Assembly: GCA_963710975.1 (NCBI GenBank)
Contig: CAVQCG010000004.1
Span: 248,001-312,000, forward strand
Origin: JBBQXH01 sp963710975
GTDB lineage: Bacteria > Actinomycetota > Thermoleophilia > Gaiellales > Gaiellaceae
Length of the DNA stretch: 64,000 nt
Direction of reading: 5' to 3'
Shown: positions 29,860-39,003 of the stretch, piece by piece
How positions within the stretch are numbered: position 1 is the first letter of the stretch
Layout: every line of letters starts with the position of its first letter
Notes under the pieces: model-generated
The model's database searches: none
Told to the model about the DNA's origin: nothing
The model's input: only the letters and a program-made list of their open reading frames with translations
Translations under genes and position numbers: made by a program

Positions 29860-29888
29860 GCTGGACGCTCCTTCCTTCCTCGTCGTGG

Positions 29889-30542
29889 TCAGGCAGCTGC
29901 CATGACGGTGGGGAAGGCCGACAGCTCTCGGAGCGTGTCCTCGAGCGTGTTCACCTGGCCCCAGCCGACGCTGATCATCTCGATCGCCGGCCCGTGCAGA
30001 TGCGGCAGCGTCGTGCCCGTGCACTCCTCGACGACGATCGGCTTGAAGTCCCGAAACAACGCGTCCTTCGTCGTTGCTCCGACACACTGGTTCGTCAGCA
30101 CGCCGGTGATCAGGACCGTCTCGGCGTCGAGGCCCCGAAGCACGAGCTCGAGGTTCGTCTGGAAGAACGCCGACAGTCGGCTCTTCGCGACGTACCAGTC
30201 CTCCGGGCGCGAGTCGAGCTCGTCGAGAATCTCATAACCCCACGTGTCCTGACGCAGGCCGCCGTCGTGCAGGATCTCGCGGATCTCCATGAACGGACCA
30301 CCGTCCTCGAGGCTCTTCGTCCCGTGACGCGTCCAGACGATGGGGACGCCGCGGCGCCGGCACTCCTCGTTCAGCGTCTTCGTCGGCTCGATCACGCGCT
30401 GCATGTGGGAGATGTCGATCCCGTTCACGCCGTACCAGCCTTCCGGATGGAGAAAGTCGTTCTGGTCGTCGATGACCACGTGGACGGTGCGGCCCGGCAC
30501 GAGGCGCCAGGCTGAGTTTCGAACGTAGAGCGGGCTCGACAT
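29889..30542 (-). CDS. Isochorismatase-family cysteine hydrolase, ureidoacrylate/biuret-amidase-like
   Basis: 217 residues, ATG 30542 behind GGAGAGGAG. Triad candidates are D25 (HVVIDDQNDF), K120 (YVAKSRLSAF) and C153 (LTNQCVGATTKDALFRD). The TNQCV context and the ending GWGQVNTLEDTLREL differ from the GCVRA carbamoylsarcosine-like pair at 3351 and 13174 and look nearer ureidoacrylate or biuret amidohydrolases. First gene of the operon with the luciferase-like and HyuAB genes, divergent from tetR. Likely cleaves a ureido or carbamoyl amide produced from the ring-opening step. Confidence 0.83.
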   Translation of the reverse strand: MSSPLYVRNSAWRLVPGRTVHVVIDDQNDFLHPEGWYGVNGIDISHMQRVIEPTKTLNEECRRRGVPIVWTRHGTKSLEDGGPFMEIREILHDGGLRQDTWGYEILDELDSRPEDWYVAKSRLSAFFQTNLELVLRGLDAETVLITGVLTNQCVGATTKDALFRDFKPIVVEECTGTTLPHLHGPAIEMISVGWGQVNTLEDTLRELSAFPTVMAAA

Positions 30543-30559
30543 CGTCAACTCCTCTCCGA

Positions 30560-30577
30560 CTAACTAGCGTTCGTTAG
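30560..30577. promoter_or_regulatory. TetR operator, divergent site
   Basis: CTAACTAGCGTTCGTTAG, an imperfect palindrome (seven of nine pairs), centred in the gap between two divergent genes with exactly 17 bases to each start codon. It matches 14 of 18 bases of the site at 33621-33638; shared consensus is CNAACTARCGYTCGTTNG. The form (AAC and GTT arms around CG) is typical of TetR-family operators. Confidence 0.7.
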
Positions 30578-30582
30578 CGTGC

Positions 30583-30588
30583 TATTCT
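30583..30588 (+). promoter_or_regulatory. -10 box of tetR, leaderless
   Basis: TATTCT six bases upstream of GTG 30595. The -35 region would fall inside the operator at 30560-30577, which implies autorepression. Confidence 0.5.
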
Positions 30589-30594
30589 GCGCGC

Positions 30595-31185
30595 GTGACG
30601 CAGGCTGTGTCAAGCGAGGTCAGCACCGAGCAGCGCGTCCTCGCTGCGGCGACCGCACTCTTCTACGAGAAGGGGTATCACGCGACGACCATGCGCGAGG
30701 TCGCGGCGGCCGTCGGGATCAAGGCCGGGAGCCTGTACAACCACTTTCCGGGCAAGGAAGACCTGCTGTTCCGGATTGCCTTCGGCACGATGGACGAGCT
30801 GCTGATTGGCGGGCGAGAGGCGATCGAATCGGCCCGATCGCCCGCCGAGCGGCTCCGCGCGCTTGTCGTCTGGCACGTCGTCTATCACGCCGAGAAGCGG
30901 TTCCAGGCGCGTGTCGCCGACGAGCAGCTGCATGCGCTCGGCTCTGAGCGGCGCGACGTCGTCATCCGCATTCGCGACGAATACACCGGGCTCTTCAAGG
31001 AGATCCTGGAGGCGGGCCGGGCGGACAGCGGCTGGGCGGTTCCCAGCACGTCCGTGATCACCTTCGGCATCGGCGGGATGTGCACCTTCGTCGACACGTG
31101 GTACCAGGACGGCGGCCCGATGAGCGCGCATGAGATCGCAGAGATGTACGCGGACTTCATCCTGGCCGCGCTCTCGCGTCACTAG
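30595..31185 (+). CDS. TetR family transcriptional regulator
   Basis: 196 residues, GTG 30595. The N-terminal helix-turn-helix is clear (RVLAAATALFYEKGYHATTMREVAAAVGIK region, then AGSLYNHFPGKEDLLF). The ligand domain carries AEKRFQARVADEQLHAL, as in KstR2/FadR-like regulators with a C-terminal TetR_C_33-type domain, often responding to CoA thioesters or amphipathic acids. It likely represses itself, the isochorismatase-LLM-HyuAB operon and the dimethylglycine-dehydrogenase-like gene through the paired operators. Its stop shares CTAG with that of the convergent gene. Confidence 0.9.
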   Translation: MTQAVSSEVSTEQRVLAAATALFYEKGYHATTMREVAAAVGIKAGSLYNHFPGKEDLLFRIAFGTMDELLIGGREAIESARSPAERLRALVVWHVVYHAEKRFQARVADEQLHALGSERRDVVIRIRDEYTGLFKEILEAGRADSGWAVPSTSVITFGIGGMCTFVDTWYQDGGPMSAHEIAEMYADFILAALSRH

Positions 31186-33606
31186 GCGAGCAGGCATCGG
31201 CTCTCGGGGTCGTAGAGCGGCTGCTCGGCGACGGTGGCGGTCCGGCGCGTACCGAGGATGTCGACCGTGAGCTCGGTGCCGGGCGCGGCGTGGGCTGTCG
31301 GGAGGTAGGCGAGGGCGATCGATGCGTGGAGGGTGTGCCCGAATCCGCCCGAGGCGGTGTAGGCGATCGGCCGGTCGCCACGCGCGTAGACCGGCTCGTG
31401 TCCGTGAGCGTCGGCATCGTCCGCGTCGATGACGAGGCAGGAAAGCGTCCAGGGACTCCCTGTTTCCTGCTCCCGAAGGAGGGCTTCGCGGCCGACGAAG
31501 TCGCCCTTGTCGAACGCGACGAAGCGTTCGAGCCCAGCCATCAGCGGCGTCCAGTCCGCGGACATGTCGGCACCCCAGAGTCGGTAGCACTTCTCGAGGC
31601 GCATCGACTCGAGCGCCCGGTAGCCGAAGTCGACGAGGCCGAGTGGCTGGCCTGCCTCCAGCACGGCGTCGTAGAGGTGGCGCTGGTACTCGACCGGATG
31701 GTGCAGCTCGTAGCCGAGCTCGCCGACGAACGAGACGCGGAGGACCTGCACCAGGGCCATACCGATCTCGAGCTGCCGGCAACGAAAGAACGGGAAGGCG
31801 TCGTTGGAGACGTCGGCGCGCGTCATCGCCTGCAGAAGGTCGCGCGAGCGTGGGCCGGCAAGTGTCAAGACGCCGCGGCGGGCGGTGAGATTCTCGATGC
31901 GGACGGTGCCGTCGTCGGGTGCGTGCGCCCGGATCCACGCGAGGTCGTGCGTCTCGGTCGCCGCGGCTGAGATCACGTAGAAGCGATCCTCGGCCAGCCG
32001 GGTGACCGTGAGATCGGCCTCGATCCCTCCCTTCGGCGTGCACATCTGCGTCAGGCACATGCGCCCGACCTCCGCGGGAAGTCGGTTCGCACAGAGCCGG
32101 TCGAGGAGCCGTTCCGCACCGGGCCCTGAGATCTCGTACTTCGCGAAGCTCGTCTGGTCGAGCACGCCGACGGCGGAGCGGACTGACCGGCACTCCTCGC
32201 CGACCGTCTCGTGCCAGTTGCCTCGCCGGAAGGAGTAGACGTCCTCGGTCAGGCCCGCCGGGCTTCGCGAACCAGAGCGGGCGCTCCCACCCGAAGCGCG
32301 CCCCGAACACGGCTCCGCGCGCAGCGAGTCGGTCGTACAGCGGCCCGGTCTTCAGCGGGCGAGCAGCGGGCCGCTCCTCCTCGGGAAAGTGGCTGTCGTA
32401 CTCGCGCTGGTACACCTCGATCGCCCGCCGGGCTGTGTAGGCCGTCCCCGCGTAGTCGCCGAAGCGGCGGACGTCGACCTCCCACATGTTGTCCGAGGGC
32501 TGGCCGTCGACGATCCACTCGGCCGTGTAGCGTCCGGCGCCGCCCGACCAGACGATCCCGAAGATCGAGAAGCCCGAGAGGACGAAGAAATCCTTCAGTC
32601 CCGGAACCGGCCCCATCAGGCAGCGGCCGTCGGGCGTGTAGCCGTCGGGGCCGTTGATCGGTTTCTTGATCGGTGTCTCGGCAAGCACGGGAATCCGTCC
32701 AGCCGCGGCCTCGAGGCACGGCATGATCTTCGCCAGCTCGGGCTTCAGCAGCCGGTTGTGGAACCCCTTCGGGATCCCGCCCAGAGCCCACGGCTCGATC
32801 TCCCGCTCGAACGGCCCGACCACGAGGCCCTCGTTGTCCTGCCGTGCGTAGAAGCTCGCGTCAGGGTCACGCAGCACGGGCAGGGTGTCGTCGCCGGCCT
32901 GGAGGCCGACGACGGCCTCGGTGATGACGTAGTGGTGGGGGATCGAGACGATCGGGAGCGTCGCTCCGACCATACGCGCGAGCTCACGCGACCACTGGCC
33001 GGCGGCCAGAACGACGACCCCCGCGCTCACATCGCCCGAGGGCGTCGTGAGCCGCCAGCCGTTCGGGGTACGCTCGATTCCGGTCACCGGCGTGCGACGG
33101 TGGATGCGGCCTCCCCGGTCAATCGCACCCCTTGCGTAGGCGTTGGCGAGACTCGTCGGATCGACCCAGCCGTCTGTCGGCAGATACGCCGCGCCGATCA
33201 CCCCGGCCGGGTTCATGAGAGGGAAGAGCTCCGCCGCGCGATCCCGCCCGACGATCTCGAACGGCACGTCGAGGAGATCGGCAACGCCCTGCACGTGCGC
33301 GAACTCGTCGAGCCGATCGCCCGTCTGTGCCAGGCGCAGCGATCCCGTCGGGTGAAAGCCGACCGGCTGGCCGGTCTCCGTCTCGATCGACCGGTACAGG
33401 TCGAGGCTGTACTTCAAGAGGCCCATCAGGTTGTAGCTCCCCGAGAACTGCGTGCAGAGTCCGGCCGCGTGCCACGTCGTCCCGCTGGTCAGCTCGGCCT
33501 CCTCGAGCAAGACAGCATCCGTCCAACCGAGCTTCGTCAGGTGGTACAGAGCGGAGAGGCCGCCGACGCCGCCGCCAATGACAACAACCTTCGCCTCGGC
33601 GAGCAC
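31182..33606 (-). CDS. Dimethylglycine/sarcosine dehydrogenase-like FAD protein with folate-binding domain, one frameshift
   Basis: About 807 residues after correcting one extra base near 32255. N-terminal FAD domain (VVVIGGGVGGLSALYHLTKLG; TSGTTWHAAGL, the flavin-attachment region of this family) and DAO fold (PTDGWVDPTSLANAYARGA). The C-terminal half is a glycine-cleavage T-protein-type domain (LDQTSFAKYEISGPGAERLL, LTLAGPRSRDLL, FRVSFVGELGYELH-like), which hands the methyl carbon to tetrahydrofolate. It predicts oxidative N-demethylation of sarcosine or dimethylglycine. GTG 33606, with the second TetR operator 14 bases upstream. It could supply the last step of N-methylhydantoin breakdown. 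Confidence 0.87.
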
Positions 33607-33620
33607 CGCCTGAGGGTAGA

Positions 33621-33638
33621 CGAACTAACGCTCGTTCG
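33621..33638. promoter_or_regulatory. TetR operator, second site
   Basis: CGAACTAACGCTCGTTCG, a palindrome extending outward as GACGAAC...GTTCGTC (33620-33641 has 9 of 11 arm pairs). It lies 14 bases upstream of the GTG of the dimethylglycine-dehydrogenase-like gene and abuts the stop of the methyltransferase gene. It shares consensus CNAACTARCGYTCGTTNG with the site at 30560. Confidence 0.7.
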
Positions 33639-34382
33639 TCAACGACGGATAGCCCGCAGGCACACCGTCAGATACGGAATCTCGATCTGCCCGCTTGGCG
33701 ATCTCGCCGACTCGCGCCGCGCGAGCACGTCGACCCGATCGAGAAGGTGTCGGCGCCGCTCCTCGGGAAGCGTGAGGGTGTGGGAGCGTGACGCCGCGAG
33801 CTCCACGAGGCCATTCGCGTCAAGCGGGTGCGAGTGGGAGAAGGTGCGCCGGGCGACGGGCCCGAAGAGCAGGCCGAAGTCCTCGTCCTCGTCGGGGAGG
33901 TCGGTGGTTCCGTCCCCGCCATGGACGATGTGCCCGAACTCGGCCATCCAGGCGACGCTCTCGTCTCGCGCGTTCCAGACGACCGCGAGCACGCCGCCGG
34001 GCCGAAGAGCCCTGGCGATCTCGGGGAACGCCAGGTCGAGATCGAACCAGTGAAACGCCTGACCCGCTGTGACCGCATCGAACGAGGCATCCGGGACGGG
34101 CAAGTGCTCGGCCGAACCGGCCAGGACGTCTACGCCGGGGACGGCCTCGACGAAACTCGCGCGCATGAGCTCGTCGGGCTCGACCGCGGTGACGTCATGA
34201 CCCGCGGAAGTCAGCGCCCGGGTCAGCTTGCCCGTGCCCGCTCCGACATCGAGCACGCGTGCGTTCGGGCGCCCGATCAACCAGGCGACGGCGTCCTGCG
34301 GGTACCCGGGACGAGCTCGCTCGTAGACATCAGCCGCGGCTCCGAAGGAGGAGGCCCGCCGCTTGAGCGTCTCGTCGTCCAA
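33639..34382 (-). CDS. Class I SAM-dependent methyltransferase
   Basis: 247 residues, probable TTG start at 34382, six bases after the fbiC stop. SAM motif I is VLDVGAGTGKLTRAL, followed by the acidic VTAVEPDELM, DASFDAVTAGQAFHWFD (motif II/post-II, a typical UbiE/Methyltransf_11 feature) and ALRPGGVLAVVWN. Acceptor unknown. Read through from the F420 genes, so it may modify an F420-related molecule or merely be carried along; its tail end adjoins the TetR operator of the next gene. Confidence 0.83.
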   Translation of the reverse strand: MDDETLKRRASSFGAAADVYERARPGYPQDAVAWLIGRPNARVLDVGAGTGKLTRALTSAGHDVTAVEPDELMRASFVEAVPGVDVLAGSAEHLPVPDASFDAVTAGQAFHWFDLDLAFPEIARALRPGGVLAVVWNARDESVAWMAEFGHIVHGGDGTTDLPDEDEDFGLLFGPVARRTFSHSHPLDANGLVELAASRSHTLTLPEERRRHLLDRVDVLARRESARSPSGQIEIPYLTVCLRAIRR

Positions 34383-34388
34383 CCGCGT

Positions 34389-36836
34389 TCAGCGAACGGC
34401 CAGACCGGGTCGCACGAGACGCGGCGGCCGCTTGAGCCTCCGGTCGTTCACGGGTGGGTTGCGGGGCTCCGAGAGCGGCCCGGCACCGAAGGACGCGCGA
34501 GTTCGCTCCCGATCCGGAACTCCGTAGAGCGTCGTGCGCTGTCGCGGCGTCCGGCCGATCGCCCGGATCGCGGCCTCCATCTGCTCGGGGGGCATCTCCT
34601 GCCCGTGGCTCGCTCCCGCTGCACGCGAGATCGACTCGTTCATGAGTGTCCCGCCGAGGTCGTTCGCGCCGGCGCGGAGCGCCGCCTGGGCACCGTCGAC
34701 GCCGAGCTTCACCCAGGAGGCCTGGATGTTCGTGATGTGCGGGTGAAGGGCGAGGCGACCGACCGAATGCATCAGCAGCGCCTCGCGGAACGTCGGTCCC
34801 GGGCGGGCGCCGCCCTTCAGGTAGATCGGTGCCTCCATGTGCACGAACGGAAGCGGCACGAACTCGGTGAAGCCACCCGAGCGCTCCTGCTGGTCGCGAA
34901 GCGCGATCAGGTGGCGTGCCCAGTTTCGCGGCCCCTCGACCGAGCCGTACATGATCGTCGTCGTCGAGCGGAGACCCACCCGGTGCGCGGTGTCGTGCAC
35001 CTCCAGCCATTGGGACGTGTTGACCTTGTCCGGGGCGATGATCGCGCGGATCTCGTCGTCGAGGATCTCTGCCGCCGTCCCGGGCAGCGACGCGAGGCCG
35101 ATGTCTCGAAGCCGCGCGAGATAGTCCTCGAGCGAGGCGTCGAGCGTCGCCGCGCCCTGCCAGACCTCGAGCGCCGAGAACGCATGCACGTGGAGATCCG
35201 GCAGCTCCTGCTTGATCGCCTCGCATACCTCGGCGTAGAAGTCACCGGTGAAGCCGGGGTGGATGCCGCCCTGGAGGCACACCTCGACCGCCCCTCGGGC
35301 CCAGGCCTCGTGGCAGCGCCGGACGATCTCGTCGAGTGGCACGAGATACGCCGGCCCCCGGAGATTCTCGGCCAGCTTGCCCTTCGAGAAGGCACAGAAG
35401 CCGCAGCGGAAGTAACAGACGTTCGTGTAGTTGATGTTCCGCGTGACGACGTAGGTCACGGTGTCTCCGCACATCTCGCGCCGGAGGTCGTCCGCCGCTC
35501 GCGTCACCGCGTCGAAGCTCGCGCCACGCGCCTCGAAGAGGCAGGTGATGTCGTCCTCGTCGAGCACGATCTCCCGGCTGACCTTCCCGAGCGCCTGCGC
35601 CACCCCGGCGTTCACGATCGAGCCGCTCGGGGCGAGCTGTCTCCTGTGGCTCGCCGGCATCGACGTCGAGACGCCCGCGGACCAGCGGTCATCCCGCGCG
35701 AGACCCATTCCGTCGGAGGCTCGCAGCGCCGCGGTCGCGACGGTCGGGACGCACCAGCGTTCGGCGTCCGCCAGATACTCCGGGTAGATCGCCAGGCGCG
35801 GCGCGAGCTCGAGTCCGCGGCTTCGGGTCGCACGCGTCAGCCGGTCGATCTCCGGCCACGGAGCTTCGGGGTTCACATGGTCGATGGTGACCGGCGAGAC
35901 GCCACCCCAGTCGTTGATGCCCGCGTCGAGCAGCCGCGGGAAGTCGTCGTAGGAAAGGTTGGGTGGCGCCTGAACGTTCATGGTGGGGCCGAAGACCAGG
36001 CGGGCGGCAGCGGCCGTCCAGAGCAGATCGTCGAGCGACGGCTCAGGGTGGGCGGCCATCTTCGTGTCGGCCTTCGCGCGGAAGTTCTGCACGATGACCT
36101 CCTGGATGTGGCCGTACCGCTCGTGCAGGTCGCGGATCGCGAGCAGCGCGTCGATGCGCTCTTGCCGGGTCTCGCCGATCCCGATCAGGATTCCCGTCGT
36201 GAACGGGATCTGGAGCTCGCCCGCGAGACGAAGCGTTTCCAGCCTGACGTCCGGGCGCTTGTCCGGGGATCCGAAGTGCGGCCCGCCGCGCTCCGAGAGT
36301 CTCTCCGAGATCGTCTCGAGCATGATCCCCTGCGAGACGGACACGTCGCGGAGAAGGTCCAGCTCTTGCGCTGTCATCACTCCGGGGTTGACGTGCGGGA
36401 GCAGCCCGGTCTCCTCCAGGACGAGCTCCGCCATCCGTGAGAGGTACTCGATCGTCGTCTCGCACCCCAGCGCCGCAAGCTCTTCACGAGCGACCCGGTA
36501 ACGGAGCTCCGGCTTGTCACCGAGAGTGAAGAGTGCCTCGTGGCAGCCGGCCTCGGCTCCGGCCCGCGCCACGGCAAGAACCTCGTCGGCCGTCATGAAG
36601 GCGCGCTCCCCACGGCGAGGCGGTTGCGCGAACGTGCAGTAGTGGCAGACGTCGCGGCAAAGCTTCGTCAGCGGGATGAAGACCTTGGGCGAGAAGGTGA
36701 CGAGCGAGCCCTTCCCGGCAGCGCGAAGCCTCTGTGCAGCAGGGAGGAGTGCCGCAACCTCGACGTCCACGAGGCCACGCGCGTCAGCGTCCGACAGGCG
36801 TTGCAGGCCGGCGCCGTTCGACTCGAGGCCGGTCAT
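34389..36836 (-). CDS. fbiC: FO synthase, fused CofG-CofH
   Basis: 815 residues, ATG 36836 overlapping the cofC stop (ATGA). Two radical-SAM halves: the CofG half with C60-x3-C64-x2-C67 (CRDVCHYCTF) and the CofH half with C474-x3-C478-x2-C481 (CYFRCGFCAF). Together they join tyrosine and a ribityl-pyrimidine into 7,8-didemethyl-8-hydroxy-5-deazariboflavin (FO), the F420 chromophore. Fused FbiC is the actinobacterial arrangement; archaea keep two genes. Length is near the mycobacterial enzyme. Downstream in one operon lies a methyltransferase. Confidence 0.96.
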   Translation of the reverse strand: MTGLESNGAGLQRLSDADARGLVDVEVAALLPAAQRLRAAGKGSLVTFSPKVFIPLTKLCRDVCHYCTFAQPPRRGERAFMTADEVLAVARAGAEAGCHEALFTLGDKPELRYRVAREELAALGCETTIEYLSRMAELVLEETGLLPHVNPGVMTAQELDLLRDVSVSQGIMLETISERLSERGGPHFGSPDKRPDVRLETLRLAGELQIPFTTGILIGIGETRQERIDALLAIRDLHERYGHIQEVIVQNFRAKADTKMAAHPEPSLDDLLWTAAAARLVFGPTMNVQAPPNLSYDDFPRLLDAGINDWGGVSPVTIDHVNPEAPWPEIDRLTRATRSRGLELAPRLAIYPEYLADAERWCVPTVATAALRASDGMGLARDDRWSAGVSTSMPASHRRQLAPSGSIVNAGVAQALGKVSREIVLDEDDITCLFEARGASFDAVTRAADDLRREMCGDTVTYVVTRNINYTNVCYFRCGFCAFSKGKLAENLRGPAYLVPLDEIVRRCHEAWARGAVEVCLQGGIHPGFTGDFYAEVCEAIKQELPDLHVHAFSALEVWQGAATLDASLEDYLARLRDIGLASLPGTAAEILDDEIRAIIAPDKVNTSQWLEVHDTAHRVGLRSTTTIMYGSVEGPRNWARHLIALRDQQERSGGFTEFVPLPFVHMEAPIYLKGGARPGPTFREALLMHSVGRLALHPHITNIQASWVKLGVDGAQAALRAGANDLGGTLMNESISRAAGASHGQEMPPEQMEAAIRAIGRTPRQRTTLYGVPDRERTRASFGAGPLSEPRNPPVNDRRLKRPPRLVRPGLAVR

Positions 36837-37462
36837 CGGGCTCTGGCGCGTGACCGGGTGGTCGGCGCAAGCACCCGGTCGAGCAGGCTGTGTGTGTGCG
36901 TTCCGGCCCCGAGCTCGAGCAGCCTGTCGACGTCGTCCGGCGTGTCGATGTCGAGAGCGACGAGCTCGTCCTCGACCACGACGGCGTCGAAACCCGACTC
37001 CCGCGATCGCTCGACGACGACGCGTGCTCCTCCGGCGACGCCGAACGCCGGCTCGACCGCATTGGGCGGGCGCAGCGCGAGCGCGTTGGTGCCTCCGTCC
37101 TGGGCCGGGCAGAGGGCGATCGGCTGCGCGGCTTCGCAGAGGACGTCGAGGATCGCCGGACGGACGAGGGGGCAGTCCGCCATCACCACGAGCGCGCCTT
37201 CTGCCGAGCAGGACGCGAGCGCCTGTGCGACGGCCGCAGCATGGCCGTTTCCCTGGTCGACCAGGATCGCCGTCCCTTCGGGGGCCACGGCCGGATTCGG
37301 GCTGACGACCAGAATCTCGTCGATCGCTCGCGCAGCCTTGCATGCTTCGACGACGTCGGCGAGCATCGCGAGCACGAGATCGCTTCGCTGATCCCGCGAG
37401 AGCAGCGGGTCGAGCCGGCGTTTTGCGGAAAAGGGAGAATTCACCGGGATGATCGCGAGCAC
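36833..37462 (-). CDS. cofC: 2-phospholactate/PEP guanylyltransferase
   Basis: 209 residues from GTG 37462. It activates phospho(enol)pyruvate or 2-phospholactate with GTP for F420 assembly. Visible features: AIIPVNSPFSAKRRLDPLLS (nucleotidyltransferase N-terminal loop), ILVVSPNP, QGNGHAAAVAQAL, LVVMADCPLV with the metal Asp and ALDIDTPDDVDRLLEL at the C-terminus. Equivalent to FbiD. The start is 16 bases from the divergent cofD start, with TATGCT nine bases upstream as a possible -10, so the transcript is probably leaderless. Confidence 0.9.
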   Translation of the reverse strand: MLAIIPVNSPFSAKRRLDPLLSRDQRSDLVLAMLADVVEACKAARAIDEILVVSPNPAVAPEGTAILVDQGNGHAAAVAQALASCSAEGALVVMADCPLVRPAILDVLCEAAQPIALCPAQDGGTNALALRPPNAVEPAFGVAGGARVVVERSRESGFDAVVVEDELVALDIDTPDDVDRLLELGAGTHTHSLLDRVLAPTTRSRARAR

Positions 37463-37478
37463 GACGCCATGAGCATAC

Positions 37479-38438
37479 GTGTCTGAGCGTGTCGTAGTCC
37501 TCTGTGGAGGACTCGGCGGATCCCGCCTCGTGGATGCCCTGGCCCGCGCTGCCGGACCGGAAGCTGTGACGGCCATCGGGAACGTCGGTGACGACCTCGA
37601 GATCCTCGGACTCCACGTCTCGCCGGATCTCGACACGGTGCTCTATACGCTCGCCGGCCTTCTCGACGAGGCACGCGGATGGGGCGTGAGCGGCGAGACG
37701 TACGGCGCCCTGGCTCAGGCCGACCGGCTCGGCGGGGCCGCGTGGTTCACGCTCGGCGATCGCGATATCGGGCTGCACCTCGTCAGGACAGAGCTGCTGA
37801 GAGACGGGGAGTCGCTCTCGGCCGTCATGAATCACCTTGCAAGGAGGCTCGGGGTCACCGTCAGGCTTCTTCCGGCGACTGACGACCGCCTGCGAACGCT
37901 CGTCGAGACCGACGTGGGAGAGCTCGACTTCCAGACGTGGTTCGTCGGCCGGCGTCACGCCGACGCGGTGCGCGGCGTCCGCTACGAGGGCGCTGAGTCG
38001 GCCGTCGCTGCCCCGGGCGTTCTCGATGCGCTGCGCGGCACCGATTCGGTCATGATCGCGCCTTCGAACCCGTTCGTCTCGATCCGGCCGATCCTCGCCG
38101 TCCGCGAGATCGAGGCAGCGCTGAGACGCGTGGAGGGTCCGGTCGCGGCCGTCTCCCCGCTGATCGGGGGCCGGGCGATCCGTGGACCGCTGGCCGGGAT
38201 GATGGAGACCCTCGGCCACGAGGCGAGTGCACTCGGCGTTGCCCGACTCTACGAAGGCCTCGTCGACGTGTTCGTGCTCGATCGGGCCGACGAGGCTCTC
38301 GCCCCGTCAGTCGAGGCGCTCGGCATGCGCCCGGTGGTCTGCGAGACCGTTATGGTGGATCCCGGTCGGCGGGAGGACGTGGGCCGGCAGATACTCCAGG
38401 GGGTGCTCGGTGATCGGGATCGTCGGCGGCAGCGGTGA
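37479..38438 (+). CDS. cofD: 2-phospho-L-lactate transferase (F420 assembly)
   Basis: 319 residues, GTG 37479. Transfers the activated phospholactate/PEP moiety onto FO to form (dehydro)F420-0; FbiA homologue. CofD motifs: LCGGLGGSRLVDALA, GNVGDDLEILGLHVSPDLDT, WFTLGDRDIGLHLVRTELL and IAPSNPFVSIRPIL. Its last 29 bases overlap npdG, an unusually long overlap that implies coupled translation. Divergent from cofC-fbiC. Confidence 0.95.
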   Translation: MSERVVVLCGGLGGSRLVDALARAAGPEAVTAIGNVGDDLEILGLHVSPDLDTVLYTLAGLLDEARGWGVSGETYGALAQADRLGGAAWFTLGDRDIGLHLVRTELLRDGESLSAVMNHLARRLGVTVRLLPATDDRLRTLVETDVGELDFQTWFVGRRHADAVRGVRYEGAESAVAAPGVLDALRGTDSVMIAPSNPFVSIRPILAVREIEAALRRVEGPVAAVSPLIGGRAIRGPLAGMMETLGHEASALGVARLYEGLVDVFVLDRADEALAPSVEALGMRPVVCETVMVDPGRREDVGRQILQGVLGDRDRRRQR

Positions 38439-39003
38439 CTTCGGGCAGGGCCTCGCGGGGCGCCTGCGTGCGCACGGTCACGAGGTCGTCATCGGCTCGC
38501 GCACGCCACGCGACGAGTTCGTCTCGAACGCCGAGGCATGCGAGCGATCGGAGATCGTCTTCCTCTCGATTCCTCCGGCGAGCGTCGAGGAGATGTCGCG
38601 CGAGCTGGCGCCGTTCCTCGACGGAAAGGTCGCGGTGAGCGTCGCAACGGCGGTCGTCTTCCGTGACGGAAAGCCGACGGCAGAGCCAGGGCCCGTGTCG
38701 CTGGCCGAGATCGTCGCTCGCGAGGCGCCCGGGGCGCGCGTCGTCGCGGGATTCCACACGGTCAGCTCGCGCGGGCTTGCTCGAATCGACGAGGAATTGC
38801 ACGAGGATGTGCTGATCTGCGGCGACGATCCCGATGCGAAGGTGGATGTCGAGGCGCTCGGCGCCCAGGTCGTCACCGGCCGTGTCGTGGACGCCGGACC
38901 GCTCGAGGTCGCCCGGTGGCTCGAGACACTCACCGCCGTCCTGCTCAACATCAACAGGCGCTACAAGGCACACACGGGGATCACGATCACCGACCTCCCG
39001 TGA
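38410..39003 (+). CDS. npdG: F420H2:NADP oxidoreductase (NADPH-dependent F420 reductase)
   Basis: 197 residues, GTG 38410 inside the cofD 3' end. Rossmann start IGIVGGSGDFGQGLAGRLRA and the second strand VVIGSR fit an NADP-binding F420 oxidoreductase (Fno/NpdG). FLSIPPASVEEM, GFHTVSS and the terminal AVLLNINRRYKAHTGI are family marks. It moves hydride between NADPH and F420, supplying reduced F420 to the LLM-class and PPOX enzymes in the window. The stop overlaps the GTG of cofE. Confidence 0.92.
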   Translation: MIGIVGGSGDFGQGLAGRLRAHGHEVVIGSRTPRDEFVSNAEACERSEIVFLSIPPASVEEMSRELAPFLDGKVAVSVATAVVFRDGKPTAEPGPVSLAEIVAREAPGARVVAGFHTVSSRGLARIDEELHEDVLICGDDPDAKVDVEALGAQVVTGRVVDAGPLEVARWLETLTAVLLNINRRYKAHTGITITDLP

